Positions 1-7,726 of a stretch of DNA of 64,000 bases are shown here, in pieces. This DNA is from Streptomyces sp. JH34 (GTDB lineage: Bacteria > Actinomycetota > Actinomycetes > Streptomycetales > Streptomycetaceae): positions 7,164,501-7,228,500 of the forward strand of contig NZ_JAJSOO010000001.1 of NCBI RefSeq assembly GCF_029428875.1. Reading direction: 5' to 3'. The notes under the pieces were generated by a model. That model did no database searches, was not told the DNA's origin, and was given only the letters and a program-made list of their open reading frames with translations. A program made the translations under genes and the position numbers. Each line of letters begins with the position of its first letter. The first letter of the stretch is position 1.

Positions 1-285
1 CAGCGGGCTCACCCCGTGCGGCAGCACCGGTGAGAGGCGGGACGGCACCGTGGCCACGCCGAAGCGACTGACGACAGGTTGGAGTGTCGTCAGCCTGCCG
101 CGCGCAGTGGAGGCGCGGTCGTCCGGGCAGGCCCGGTCAGACGCCGAACGGCGGCTCGGAGCTCGATGAGGGGGTGGAGATCCACGCCGCGTCGACCAGC
201 TCGTCGACGTGCACCGTGGTGCGGTCGGCGAACTCTCCGGTCGATGACAGCGCCACCGCCGACGCGACCGCCGACGCGCGGCCGG
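1..285 (-). pseudogene. LysR-family regulator remnant (effector-binding domain)
   Basis: Read on the minus strand, two pieces match the C-terminal half of LysR-type regulators. The first, in the frame that stops at 137, contains RTTVHVDELVDAAWIS. The second, in another frame near the window edge, contains FGVATVPSRLSPVLPHGV, the usual 'GxGVATVPxxLxPVLPxGV' element. Frame changes and a stop separate them, so the gene is broken, and it runs off the left edge. It starts where the PAP2 gene ends. The family call is from recalled LysR signatures. Confidence 0.5.
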
Positions 286-936
286 TCACTGCCTCCCGGC
301 GAAGCCGCCACCGCCGTCGGGGGCTGGTCGGGCCGTGGTCAGCAAGGGGCGCAGCGGGCCGTTCTTCAGCCGGGCGGCGAGCGCGCTCTGCTTGCGCTGC
401 ACGGCCCAGGTGGCGGGGAGGGCGACGAGCGCGCCGACGGCGAACCCGATGAGGACGTCGTGGGGGTAGTGCGCACCCACCCACACCCGGGAGGCCGCCA
501 TCAGGGCCGCGGCGGCCAAGGCGACGAGGCCCAGGCGTCGTGATACGAGGAGCAGCGCGAAGGCGGCCGCAGAGGCGAGGGCTGCGTGGTTGCTGGGGAA
601 GGACCAGTCGCCGGGCGCGGGGCACGCTTCGAGGGTGATCGCGTGCAGTTGCCGGCAGGGGCGGTTCTCGTGGACGGCCAGCTTCAGCAGGGAGTCGACG
701 CCGAAGGCGAGGACGGTGACCGGTGGGACCGCCAGTGCGGTGACCGCCGCTGCCGGAGTGTCCGCGCGTCGGGCCTGCCACCAGGCGAGGACCATCAACA
801 GGGCGAACAGTCCCAGCCCGAAGGCCGACCAGCCGGTGACCAGGCTGTCGACCCAGCCGGGCGCCCGATGGGCCAGCCCGACGATGCTGAGGTAGGCAGG
901 GCCGTCGATGGACGAGCCGTCGTAGGCGAGATGCAT
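286..936 (-). CDS. PAP2 (type 2 phosphatidic acid phosphatase) membrane protein
   Basis: Predicted 216-residue integral membrane phosphatase. The three family signatures are visible in order: KLAVHENRP (KxxxxxxRP), PSNHAA (PSxH) and SRVWVGAHYPHD (SRxxxxxHxxxD), with hydrophobic helices around them. PAP2 enzymes remove phosphate from lipid phosphates such as undecaprenyl pyrophosphate or phosphatidylglycerol phosphate; the substrate cannot be told from sequence. The ATG at 936 overlaps the stop of the upstream DedA gene by one base (TGATG), so the two are probably translationally coupled. An open frame continues upstream to 1344, but it is out-of-frame DedA sequence and is not used. A role in lipid-carrier recycling with DedA is inferred from context. 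Confidence 0.9.
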   Translation of the reverse strand: MHLAYDGSSIDGPAYLSIVGLAHRAPGWVDSLVTGWSAFGLGLFALLMVLAWWQARRADTPAAAVTALAVPPVTVLAFGVDSLLKLAVHENRPCRQLHAITLEACPAPGDWSFPSNHAALASAAAFALLLVSRRLGLVALAAAALMAASRVWVGAHYPHDVLIGFAVGALVALPATWAVQRKQSALAARLKNGPLRPLLTTARPAPDGGGGFAGRQ

Positions 937-1610
937 CAGGGGGTCTCGTTCCGGTGCTTGGCGGCCCGCCGGGAGCGGAGCAGTCCTGCTGCCGGCGGCA
1001 GCAGGGACACAATGACGATCAGGGCGATGACGGGCAGCAGATAGCGGTCGACATCGGGAACGGATGAGCCGAGGCCGTACCCGGCCAGCACCAGGCCGGC
1101 CGTCCAGACCAGGCCACCGGCGATCTGCCAGAGGGTGAAGACCCGGGTGGGGACGTCCAGTGCCCCGGCGAGCGGGTTCAGGACCGTCCGCACCACGGGG
1201 ACGAAGCGGGCCAGCACGATCGCTTTGGGGTGGCCGTACCGTTGTAGTAGCTCCCCGGCACGCTCCGTGCCGTGGTGCAGGCGCTTGGACCCGCTGCGGG
1301 CGAGGACCGCCCCGCCCGCTCGACGCCCGATGAGGTAGCCGCACTGGGCACCGGCCAGAGCGCCGGCTGCCGAGGCGAGCAGGACCCAGGGCAGGGACAG
1401 TGTCGCCGGCTTGTCCGCCGTGCCTGCGGACAGGAGGCCGGCGGTGAAGAGGAGGGAGTCGCCGGGCAGGAAGAACCCGACCAGCAGACCGGTTTCGGCG
1501 AAGAGGACGAGGGCGAGTCCCAGCATGCCGAAGGTGGCGAGCAGCGACTGCGCGTCGAGCAGATTCACCGCGAGGTACATCGGTGCTGCGACCGGGTGCG
1601 CGGGTGTCAT
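936..1610 (-). CDS. DedA / SNARE-associated family membrane protein
   Basis: A 224-residue polytopic membrane protein of the DedA (VTT domain) superfamily. Diagnostic elements are GFFLPGDSLLFTAG near the N-terminus and ARFVPVVRTVLNPLAG in the middle, followed by C-terminal membrane helices. Some DedA proteins are established undecaprenyl-phosphate translocases; whether this one is remains inference. I chose the ATG at 1610; an internal ATG at 1580 is possible. It is the first gene of a two-gene operon with the PAP2 phosphatase. Its upstream region carries the dyad repeats at 1697-1733, which it shares with the divergent BlaI-type repressor, so it is plausibly under that repressor's control. 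Confidence 0.88.
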   Translation of the reverse strand: MTPAHPVAAPMYLAVNLLDAQSLLATFGMLGLALVLFAETGLLVGFFLPGDSLLFTAGLLSAGTADKPATLSLPWVLLASAAGALAGAQCGYLIGRRAGGAVLARSGSKRLHHGTERAGELLQRYGHPKAIVLARFVPVVRTVLNPLAGALDVPTRVFTLWQIAGGLVWTAGLVLAGYGLGSSVPDVDRYLLPVIALIVIVSLLPPAAGLLRSRRAAKHRNETP

Positions 1611-1696
1611 GGGGCGAGCCCTTCGTTGCTGGCCGGATCGGGCCGTCCGCGGCGCCGTGTGATGCGCGACGCGGACGTATCTGAAGCGCCTACTCT

Positions 1697-1733
1697 GTCT
1701 ACAGCACAGTAGTCGGTCTACAGCACTGTAGAC
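1697..1733. promoter_or_regulatory. Paired dyad operator of the BlaI-type repressor
   Basis: GTCTACAGCACTGTAGAC at 1716-1733 is a dyad with perfect 8-base arms around CA. A second, imperfect copy (GTCTACAGCACAGTAGTC) lies directly upstream at 1697-1714. The core resembles the TACA...TGTA sites of the BlaI/CopY family. It sits between the DedA gene (leftward) and the BlaI gene (rightward), so one repressor could control both directions. That wiring is inference. Confidence 0.7.
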
Positions 1734-1755
1734 GAATCGTGGGGGAGGCCCTTCC

Positions 1756-2130
1756 TTGACGGACACCGAAGGCGAGCGCAGGCCCGCCGGCGAGCTGGAG
1801 GCCAGCGTGCTCGAGGCGCTGTGGGCAGCCGGAGTCCCGCAGTCGGCAGCGCAGGTCAGAGCATCGATATCCCAGGATCTGGCGCGCACCACGGTGGCCA
1901 CTCTGCTGGGACGGCTGCACAAGAAGGGAGTGGTGGAGCGCCGGGCGGACGGGCGCGGATACGTCTACTTCGCGGTGGAGGACTCACACGGCCTGACTGC
2001 CCAGCGTATGCACCGCGAACTTGACCAGGGCGGCGACAACCGCAGCGTCGTGCTGGCCCGATTCGTCGACGGACTCAGCCCGCAGGACGAGGCCGAGCTG
2101 CTCCGCCTGCTGGAGGACGGCCGCGAGTGA
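1756..2130 (+). CDS. BlaI/MecI/CopY-family transcriptional repressor
   Basis: A 124-residue winged-helix regulator. The pattern GELEASVLEALW, followed by RTTVATLLGRLHKKGVVERR and RGYVYFAV, is the standard BlaI/MecI DNA-binding domain. The C-terminal tail (LARFVDGLSPQDEAELLRLL) matches the family's dimerisation and protease-sensitive region. The start is TTG at 1756, behind a purine-rich GGGGGAGG at 1741-1748. The stop overlaps the GTG of the downstream M56 protease by four bases (GTGA), the classic sensor-repressor pairing. It should bind the dyads at 1697-1733. The signal could be a cell-wall or lipid-carrier stress, but nothing in the sequence identifies it. Confidence 0.9.
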   Translation: MTDTEGERRPAGELEASVLEALWAAGVPQSAAQVRASISQDLARTTVATLLGRLHKKGVVERRADGRGYVYFAVEDSHGLTAQRMHRELDQGGDNRSVVLARFVDGLSPQDEAELLRLLEDGRE

Positions 2131-3071
2131 TCACCCTCCTGCTGATCCCACTGCTGCTGCCGTGGGCGTTGCCACCTCTGGCGCGAAGGACTGCCCAACG
2201 GGTACGTCCGGACATGGCGCTGTGCGTCATGACCGGTGCGGCGGCCGCACTGGCCCTTGGCGTCGTTTCCTGCCTGGGAGTCCTTCTCCTTCCGCTCGTC
2301 CTCCGTGTTCCCGTGATCGCCGCCCTCGCCCACGTCCTCCAGCCGGTCCACGCCGGCCCGCCGGCTCTTGTCGTCGCGGTCGCCGCACTGTCGGCAGGCG
2401 CCCTCGCCGTGACCATGGGCGTCGGGGTGCGGGGTGCCGCAGTCGAAGTGACGCGGCTGCGAACAGCCCGGAAGAAGATTGCTCACCTGCCCGGAGCGGG
2501 GGACATGCGCGTCGTCGACGACGAGCGGCCGGACGCCTTCGCGCTGCCCGGCGGTATGCGGGGGGCGGGGCGGATCGTGGTCACCGAGGGCATGCTCCAG
2601 GCCTTGCAGCCTGGAGAGCGCGAGGTGCTGATCGGGCACGAGCGCGCTCACCTGGCTGCCCGACACCACCTGTTCCTCGCGGTCGCCCAGCTCGCCGGCT
2701 GGTGTCACCCAGCCCTGTCCGCCGTCATCCCGCACATCTCCTTCGCCGCGGAACGGGCTGCGGACGAGGCTGCTGCCCGGGTGTGCGGAGACCGCCGTCT
2801 GGCCGCCCGGGCTGTCGGGCGCGCCGCCTTGGCCGCGACCCATCGCCGGAACCGTGGCGCACTGCCGGTTGTCGCCGCAGGAGGAACTACCGGCCCCGTG
2901 CCCGCGCGGGTCAAGGCGCTGCTTGCGAAGCCTCCAGTCCGGCGCACGGCCCCGGCTCTGATGGCCATGGTCCTCCTGTGCGCCGTAGCGGGTGCGTCAT
3001 CTCTCACCGGGGCTGCCTGGCTGCACCACGGGGTCGAAGTCGCGCAGGGCGAACTGCCCCCGAACGGATAG
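2127..3071 (+). CDS. M56-family (BlaR1-like) membrane metalloprotease
   Basis: A 314-residue membrane protein with several N-terminal transmembrane helices. It has a zinc protease motif HERAH at residues 171-175, a downstream ERAADEAA helix that can supply the third ligand (E209), and a last membrane helix near residue 280. In BlaR1/MecR1 systems this domain causes cleavage of the partner repressor. Here the large extracellular penicillin-binding domain is absent; the protein is about half the length of BlaR1, so any sensor is different or supplied elsewhere. GTG start at 2127, overlapping the repressor stop by four bases. Confidence 0.88.
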   Translation: MITLLLIPLLLPWALPPLARRTAQRVRPDMALCVMTGAAAALALGVVSCLGVLLLPLVLRVPVIAALAHVLQPVHAGPPALVVAVAALSAGALAVTMGVGVRGAAVEVTRLRTARKKIAHLPGAGDMRVVDDERPDAFALPGGMRGAGRIVVTEGMLQALQPGEREVLIGHERAHLAARHHLFLAVAQLAGWCHPALSAVIPHISFAAERAADEAAARVCGDRRLAARAVGRAALAATHRRNRGALPVVAAGGTTGPVPARVKALLAKPPVRRTAPALMAMVLLCAVAGASSLTGAAWLHHGVEVAQGELPPNG

Positions 3072-3451
3072 GACGGTCCCGAGACACCGTCTCCGAGCAG
3101 ACCGTTCCGTTCTCTCCGCGACGTCTCGCCGCCCACGCCGGGCTCAACGCACGGCGAGTACGCAGCTTCAACGCACGGCGAGGTCGCAGGGCTGACTCCG
3201 GTCCCTCGGCCTCGGCCGGCGGCGGACCCCGGGCTCCTTTCCGTCGGTCCCACTGCGGCAACGCGTGCCACCAGGGCCGCCCGATGAGGCCGGCCGCGCC
3301 GACGAGCGACACGAGGTCGGGACCGGTCAGGAGGTCGAGGGGCCGGCTACTGGAATGCGTGCCGACGCCGTCACCGGCGGCTGGGGCCTGGGTGGGTTCA
3401 GGGGCGGTCTTGCGTGCATGTTCCAGCCGGGGATCCCGCGTACCTCAGAAG
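3072..3451. other. Intergenic stretch without a convincing gene
   Basis: No supported gene. A 15-base direct repeat (TCAACGCACGGCGAG) occurs twice near 3145-3183. On the minus strand one frame around 3200-3310 reads VSLVGAAGLIGRPWWHALPQW, which looks like the end of a membrane protein but has no credible start. This may be a gene scar. Confidence 0.4.
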
Positions 3452-3763
3452 TCAGCAGCGGTAGCCGTCCGGAACGTGGAGGAGGACGACGAAGATCCAG
3501 ACCATGACCGCGGCGCCGAGCGTGCCGCCGAGGAGGGCGACCGCGAGGTTCCAGCGGCCTGTGTATCCGATGAGCACACCCCACCAGGCTGCTGCGACAA
3601 GCGTGAGCAGGGCTCCGTAGAAGATCAGCGCGAGCCCGTTGGCCGCGCCGTTCACCCCGACGTCGCACGCCGTCCAGGCGGCTGCCAGAAGCGCGGACCC
3701 GAGCATCCCCGTGGTCAGGCCGCCCACGGGAGCGGCCACGCGGCCCCACTGTCCGCGCGTCAC
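3452..3763 (-). CDS. Small multi-pass membrane protein, unknown function
   Basis: A 103-residue protein with about three hydrophobic helices: roughly residues 14-36, 43-66 and 72-95. I do not recognise a family. Its GTG start (3763) overlaps the stop of the upstream 97-residue gene as GTGA. That gene in turn overlaps the HTH gene, so all three form one translationally coupled unit headed by a DNA-binding protein. The function is unknown. Confidence 0.7.
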   Translation of the reverse strand: MTRGQWGRVAAPVGGLTTGMLGSALLAAAWTACDVGVNGAANGLALIFYGALLTLVAAAWWGVLIGYTGRWNLAVALLGGTLGAAVMVWIFVVLLHVPDGYRC

Positions 3764-4053
3764 TTCCAGGCCCTGACCTGCGGGACAGTCCCGCCGTTGC
3801 GCTGCGCGTGCTCCATCTTGTCCATCGCTTCGTCGATTGCTTGCCGGAGCTGCTCCTCGGTCAGGCGCGCGCCGTGCTGTCGTAGAGGTGAACTCTGATC
3901 CGCATCGTGATCCTGTCGCCTCGGTCGTCGTCTCCCCGACGAGCCGAAGACGCCGCCGCTACCCGGATCCGAATGACCGGCCGGTGTACCGTCTTCGTCG
4001 TCCCGGAGGCTCCCGCGGTGGATTGAACCCGCACTCGTCGGCGCCATGCTCAT
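3760..4053 (-). CDS. Small hypothetical protein in an HTH-headed operon
   Basis: A 97-residue protein with a polar, low-complexity N-terminal half (Gly, Ser, Asp and Arg) and a predicted C-terminal helix (LTEEQLRQAIDEAMDKMEHAQ, about residues 64-84). The ATG at 4053 overlaps the stop of the HTH gene as ATGA, and its own stop overlaps the next gene as GTGA. Both overlaps argue for a real gene despite its unremarkable composition. The reading frame is open further upstream, but only as a shadow of the HTH gene. No family recognised. Confidence 0.6.
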   Translation of the reverse strand: MSMAPTSAGSIHRGSLRDDEDGTPAGHSDPGSGGVFGSSGRRRPRRQDHDADQSSPLRQHGARLTEEQLRQAIDEAMDKMEHAQRNGGTVPQVRAWK

Positions 4054-4700
4054 CGTTGACCACCGCGGAGTCCAGCGGCGTGCGCACCCCTGAGCAGATC
4101 GCGTTGAATCCGGTGACCGATGGAGCGTCGTACCGATGCCGATGTGGTGGGGGCGACCTTGGAGGGAAGGTCGAGACCGCGGCTGATCTCGTCGTACGCG
4201 GCCTGACAACCGTCGGGCAGCTCCGTCAAGTGCAGCCTCAGATCCTCCTCGACGAGACGCCGCAGCTCGTCGATGTTGCGGGGGGTGAAGCGTTTCTTCC
4301 CCCGGGTCAGTGCGTTGACGCAGCGGGTACAGCGGGCGGTTTCGTCGAGGGCCTCGGAGATCAGCTCGGCGAGTCCCCACAGTCGTCCTTCGAGCCAGGG
4401 GACATCGCGCTGCCCGAGGAGCGCCCCCGTCGAATGCGGCGGCAGGTCATCGGTCCTGTGCTTCGCCATCTGTTTGGACACAGCGGGCTGACTCATGTCG
4501 GTGAACTGCGCGATACGTTCCTGCGTCCAGCCGAAGCCGGCAAGCGCCTTGATCATCTCTGCGCGCAGCTTCCGCATCTCCTCGCCCGCGCGAATGACCT
4601 CGTTCATGCCCGCGAGTATCCGCCCGGCTTGTTCCTCGTTCAGCGTCTCAAGGATCTGACGCGCACTCTCTTCGGCTGCCACAACCCGGTTATACACCAC
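4050..4700 (-). CDS. Helix-turn-helix DNA-binding protein
   Basis: A 216-residue protein with a probable helix-turn-helix at residues 58-80 (WTQERIAQFTDMSQPAVSKQMAK), the arrangement of sigma-region-4-like and MarR/Xre-type readers. A long N-terminal helix precedes it (residues 8-52). The C-terminal part (ALDETARCTRCVNALTRGKKRF onward) has two cysteines, CTRC, and no family I recognise. The start is GTG at 4700, with GGAAGG a few bases upstream. Its first codons overlap one 13-base copy of the operator repeat found in the adjacent palindrome, so autorepression is likely. It heads the operon with the two small genes and diverges from the alpha/beta hydrolase. Confidence 0.75.
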   Translation of the reverse strand: MVYNRVVAAEESARQILETLNEEQAGRILAGMNEVIRAGEEMRKLRAEMIKALAGFGWTQERIAQFTDMSQPAVSKQMAKHRTDDLPPHSTGALLGQRDVPWLEGRLWGLAELISEALDETARCTRCVNALTRGKKRFTPRNIDELRRLVEEDLRLHLTELPDGCQAAYDEISRGLDLPSKVAPTTSASVRRSIGHRIQRDLLRGAHAAGLRGGQR

Positions 4701-4740
4701 GACCAGCCTTCCATAACCTGGTTGTACAACCAGGTTATGG
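4681..4740. promoter_or_regulatory. 30-bp perfect palindrome plus a third operator unit
   Basis: Positions 4711-4725 read CCATAACCTGGTTGT, and 4726-4740 are its exact reverse complement, giving a 30-bp perfect palindrome. It can be parsed as two 13-base units of the form A(T/C)AACC-N-GGTT(A/G)T, at 4713-4725 and 4726-4738. A third unit (ACAACCCGGTTAT) sits at 4681-4693, inside the first codons of the HTH gene. The position between the divergent HTH gene and the hydrolase makes this the likely shared operator. Confidence 0.8.
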
Positions 4741-4756
4741 CTGACAGGATCCCCCC

Positions 4757-5587
4757 ATGCCTACCTTCTCCGCACCTGACGGAACCCAGCTCTCGTACCG
4801 CGTGACCGGTGACGGCGACCCAGTCGTCTGCATCCCTGGAGGACCTGCGGACTCCGTCTACCTCGGCGACCTCGGCGGCCTGTCCGCGTACCGTCGGCTG
4901 ATCGTGCTGGACCTTCGCGGAACCGGCCGGTCCGGGATCCCACAGGACACCACCTCCTACCGCTGCGATCGCCTGACCGACGATGTCGAGGCCCTGCGCC
5001 GACACCTCGGCCTTGCGCGGATGGATCTGCTCGGCCACTCCGCCGGCACGAACATCGCGACGCACTACGCGGCCCGGCATCCGGAGAAAGTCAGCAGGCT
5101 CGCCCTCATCGGCCCCAGCCCCCGGGCTGTCGGCGTGGCGATCACAGCCGGGACGCGGCGCGAACTCGCGCAACTCCGGAAGAACGAGCCGTGGTTCCCG
5201 GCGGCGTTCACCGCTCTGGAAGCGATCACCGAGGGCACGGGCAGCGACTGGGAATCCATCGCCCCCTTCTTCTGGGGCCGGTGGGACGCCACGGCACAGC
5301 AGCACCACGCAGCCAGCCGGCCGAGCAACCAGGAGGCCGCAGCTCTCTTCGCGGCCGAGGGCGCCTTCGACCCGGAGAACACTCGTGCGGCGCTGCGTGC
5401 GTGCGACGCTCCTCTTCTGCTGCTCACCGGAGAGTTCGACCTGAACAGCCCGCCTGCGTCCGCGGCGGAGATCGCGGAGGCGTTCCCCGACGCCACGCTC
5501 GTGGTGCAACCGGGAGCGGGCCACTATCCGTGGCTCGACGACCCGGGCCGGTTCGTGGCGACGACGGAGGCGTTCCTCCGCCGCTGA
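4757..5587 (+). CDS. Alpha/beta hydrolase (proline iminopeptidase-like)
   Basis: A 276-residue soluble alpha/beta-hydrolase-fold enzyme. Visible features are the oxyanion segment IPGGPADS (residues 26-33), LDLRGTGRS, the nucleophile elbow GHSAG with Ser95, an acid at Asp228 (GEFDLNSPP) and the catalytic His256 (GAGHYPWLDDP). The HG/GGP motif and overall layout resemble proline iminopeptidases and related esterases; the substrate is unknown. The ATG at 4757 lies 17 bases after the 30-bp palindrome, so transcription is probably controlled by the divergent HTH protein. Confidence 0.88.
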   Translation: MPTFSAPDGTQLSYRVTGDGDPVVCIPGGPADSVYLGDLGGLSAYRRLIVLDLRGTGRSGIPQDTTSYRCDRLTDDVEALRRHLGLARMDLLGHSAGTNIATHYAARHPEKVSRLALIGPSPRAVGVAITAGTRRELAQLRKNEPWFPAAFTALEAITEGTGSDWESIAPFFWGRWDATAQQHHAASRPSNQEAAALFAAEGAFDPENTRAALRACDAPLLLLTGEFDLNSPPASAAEIAEAFPDATLVVQPGAGHYPWLDDPGRFVATTEAFLRR

Positions 5588-5919
5588 CGGGTCATGTACC
5601 TCACTGCTCGATGACGCGGTACCGAACGAGCCGGTCTGCACCGTGACCAGCCGGCCGACTTTCCGGACGCCGGCAGGATGCGCGTGCCCCGGTCCTCCCG
5701 AGGCCGGTCACGTCGGGGCCCCTCCACCGGTTGCCCTCAGAGCGCTTGCGCCGGAGCGACCCTCGGCTCCATCGTGCTGGCCCGAAACCGTGCCTACCCG
5801 GCGAGCAACGGGGGAGCGGAGCAGCCGGCGGGGGCATCGGGCGCGGGCAAGCCATCAGTTCTGCGGGCCGGCCTGCTCGCCGGCCGTCCTGGACGTCGAC
5901 AGGACGGACGGGGCGAAGG

Positions 5920-6160
5920 AGCGCGTCCCCGCACCGCGTCCTCGGGGACGGGGTGCAGTTGTGGGACGTCGCGGACGCGGCCGATCGCTCGGTGGTGTCC
6001 TCGTCGCCCGACCACCTAGCCCTGGGCGACATCGCGTTCAGCCCGGACGGGTGTCAACCCCTGATTTCCGAGAGGGACGGAGGCGTCAGTCCGCGGGAGG
6101 TCGTGCCAGGGAGCGAAGGCGTGGCGGCGCTCTCCCATGATTCGTTCGCCGACGTTCTCA
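5920..6160 (+). pseudogene. WD40-repeat protein remnant
   Basis: In one plus-strand frame a single decayed WD40 repeat is visible: VQLWDVADAADRS, then a spacer, then IAFSPDG, the standard 'VRLWDV...VAFSPDG' pattern of bacterial WD40 proteins. No full gene surrounds it, and neighbouring frames show no conserved sequence. The rest of 5588-6388 holds nothing I can recognise. Confidence 0.45.
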
Positions 6161-6388
6161 GCGGTGAGGCGTTCAGCGCGGACGGAGAGCCGCGTCGCGG
6201 ACGGCGGCTTCTGTTCCTTCGAGTGGAGCGTGTACGTGTCCGACGTGCCGTTCCGGCAGAGCTGCCGGCTCGGGAGTGAGCCGGGGTCGGATGTAGATCC
6301 CGTCGGCCGCGCGGTGGGGCGTGGGCGAGGCCGGAAGGACCGACGGGAGGGAGAGGGAACCGGATGGTCCGACGCCCTCCCGCACTGG

Positions 6389-7726
6389 CTATGTCGTCGT
6401 ACTCGCACTGTCTTGTGGGACTTCTTCCTCCGTATGCGCCTTCAGGACGCCCCGCCCACGCGTTCGGTCAATCTCGCGCCATTCCGGCCGCAGTCCGGCC
6501 AGGTTCGTGGTGAGGAAGTACGCGGCGCCACAGGTGAGCAGAACCGGTACCAGTCCGAAGGCGGTCACCGCCGCCCCGGCGAGCAGCCCACCGAGAGGGA
6601 TACCGGCCCAGGCCAGTGAGTCACCGAGCGCGTTGACCCGTCCCAGCATTTGGCGCGGCACCCGCTCGACGAGAACTGCCCCCAGCACCGGGTTGACGAA
6701 GCCGGCGCCGAACCCGCTGACCGCGAACACCGTGATCACCATCCGTGGCGGGGCATCGGCGGCGAGGATCAGGAACCTCGGTGCCCCGGCCAGCAGGAAC
6801 CCGGTGAGGACCATCATCCGGCGCCGCAGCCGGTGGGCGGCCATCGCGGCGATCAGGCTCCCGCCGACTCCCGCGGCTCCCATCACGCTGCCCATCAGGC
6901 CGATCGCGGCCGGCCCGACGCCGGACTCCCTGGCCCACACGGGTACGAGCACCGAGGTGATCGCCGCGTCCAGCAGGTTGGTGATGCCGACCATGACGAT
7001 GACGGTGAGCAGCAGCGGCTCGCCGCGCAGGAAGGTGAAACCCTCGCCGAACCGCCGCCAGTAGCCCGGTTCCGTCTTCCCGGCCGACGAGGGGGCTTCC
7101 TCGGCCGTGTGCCCCATGCCGCGCGGCAGCGCGAGTTTGATGATCACCGATCCGAGGGCGAAGCAGCCCGCGTTGACGGCGAGTGCGGTCAGGGGACCGA
7201 GCAGCGCCACCAGGGACCCGCCGATCGCCAGACCGACGGTGGAGGCGAGCCGCTCGATCACGCCGGACAGACCCGTGGCCCGCTCCAGCGGCACCCGGCC
7301 GAGCTCGGCTGCTTCCGGGACCATCACCTCCTTGGCCAGGTCGCCGGGTCCCCTGGCCGCGCCGATCAGCGCGACCAGCACCAGCAGAAGGGGAAAGGAG
7401 AGCAGGTCCAGAGTGTGGAGGAGGGGAACCGCGGCGGCGGCGGTCGCGCTGGACAGATCGGTGGTCCAGGAAACGGCTCGTGGGCCGATCCGGTCCACCA
7501 GCGGCCCGGTGAACGCCTTGACCACCACGTAGGGAGTCATCTCGCAGAAGGCGACCAGCCCGGTCTGAGTGGCGCTGCCGGTCGTGACCAGGACGAACCA
7601 GGGCAGTGCCACAACGGAGATCCGCGTGCCCGTCAGCGACACGGCCATCGCCGCCAGCACCCCGCCCAGCGACCGTAAGGACCTCGTGCCGGATATGCCG
7701 CCGCCCCCTGCGGCGTCGCAGGTCAT
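6389..7726 (-). CDS. MFS efflux transporter
   Basis: A 445-residue major-facilitator-superfamily protein with about 12 hydrophobic segments and a cytoplasmic loop near residue 205-225. The N-terminus (SLRSLGGVLAAMAVSLTGTRISVVALPWFVL) matches the drug-efflux MFS group related to macrolide exporters. The ATG at 7726 overlaps the stop of the upstream ArsR-like regulator as ATGA. The open frame continues upstream to 8125, but only as a shadow of that regulator. Regulator and pump are thus co-transcribed behind the palindromic operator at 8411-8449. The substrate is unknown. Confidence 0.88.
   Translation of the reverse strand: MTCDAAGGGGISGTRSLRSLGGVLAAMAVSLTGTRISVVALPWFVLVTTGSATQTGLVAFCEMTPYVVVKAFTGPLVDRIGPRAVSWTTDLSSATAAAAVPLLHTLDLLSFPLLLVLVALIGAARGPGDLAKEVMVPEAAELGRVPLERATGLSGVIERLASTVGLAIGGSLVALLGPLTALAVNAGCFALGSVIIKLALPRGMGHTAEEAPSSAGKTEPGYWRRFGEGFTFLRGEPLLLTVIVMVGITNLLDAAITSVLVPVWARESGVGPAAIGLMGSVMGAAGVGGSLIAAMAAHRLRRRMMVLTGFLLAGAPRFLILAADAPPRMVITVFAVSGFGAGFVNPVLGAVLVERVPRQMLGRVNALGDSLAWAGIPLGGLLAGAAVTAFGLVPVLLTCGAAYFLTTNLAGLRPEWREIDRTRGRGVLKAHTEEEVPQDSASTTT

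Noticed and set aside
3145..3183. 15-base direct repeat as a possible attachment site or iteron
   Set aside because: Only two copies, adjacent, with no integrase or replication gene nearby; probably a local duplication.
2021..3898. 625-codon plus-strand ORF
   Set aside because: It overlaps the M56 protease and the small membrane gene in the wrong frame, is Arg/Pro-rich and has poor third-position bias: a high-GC shadow.
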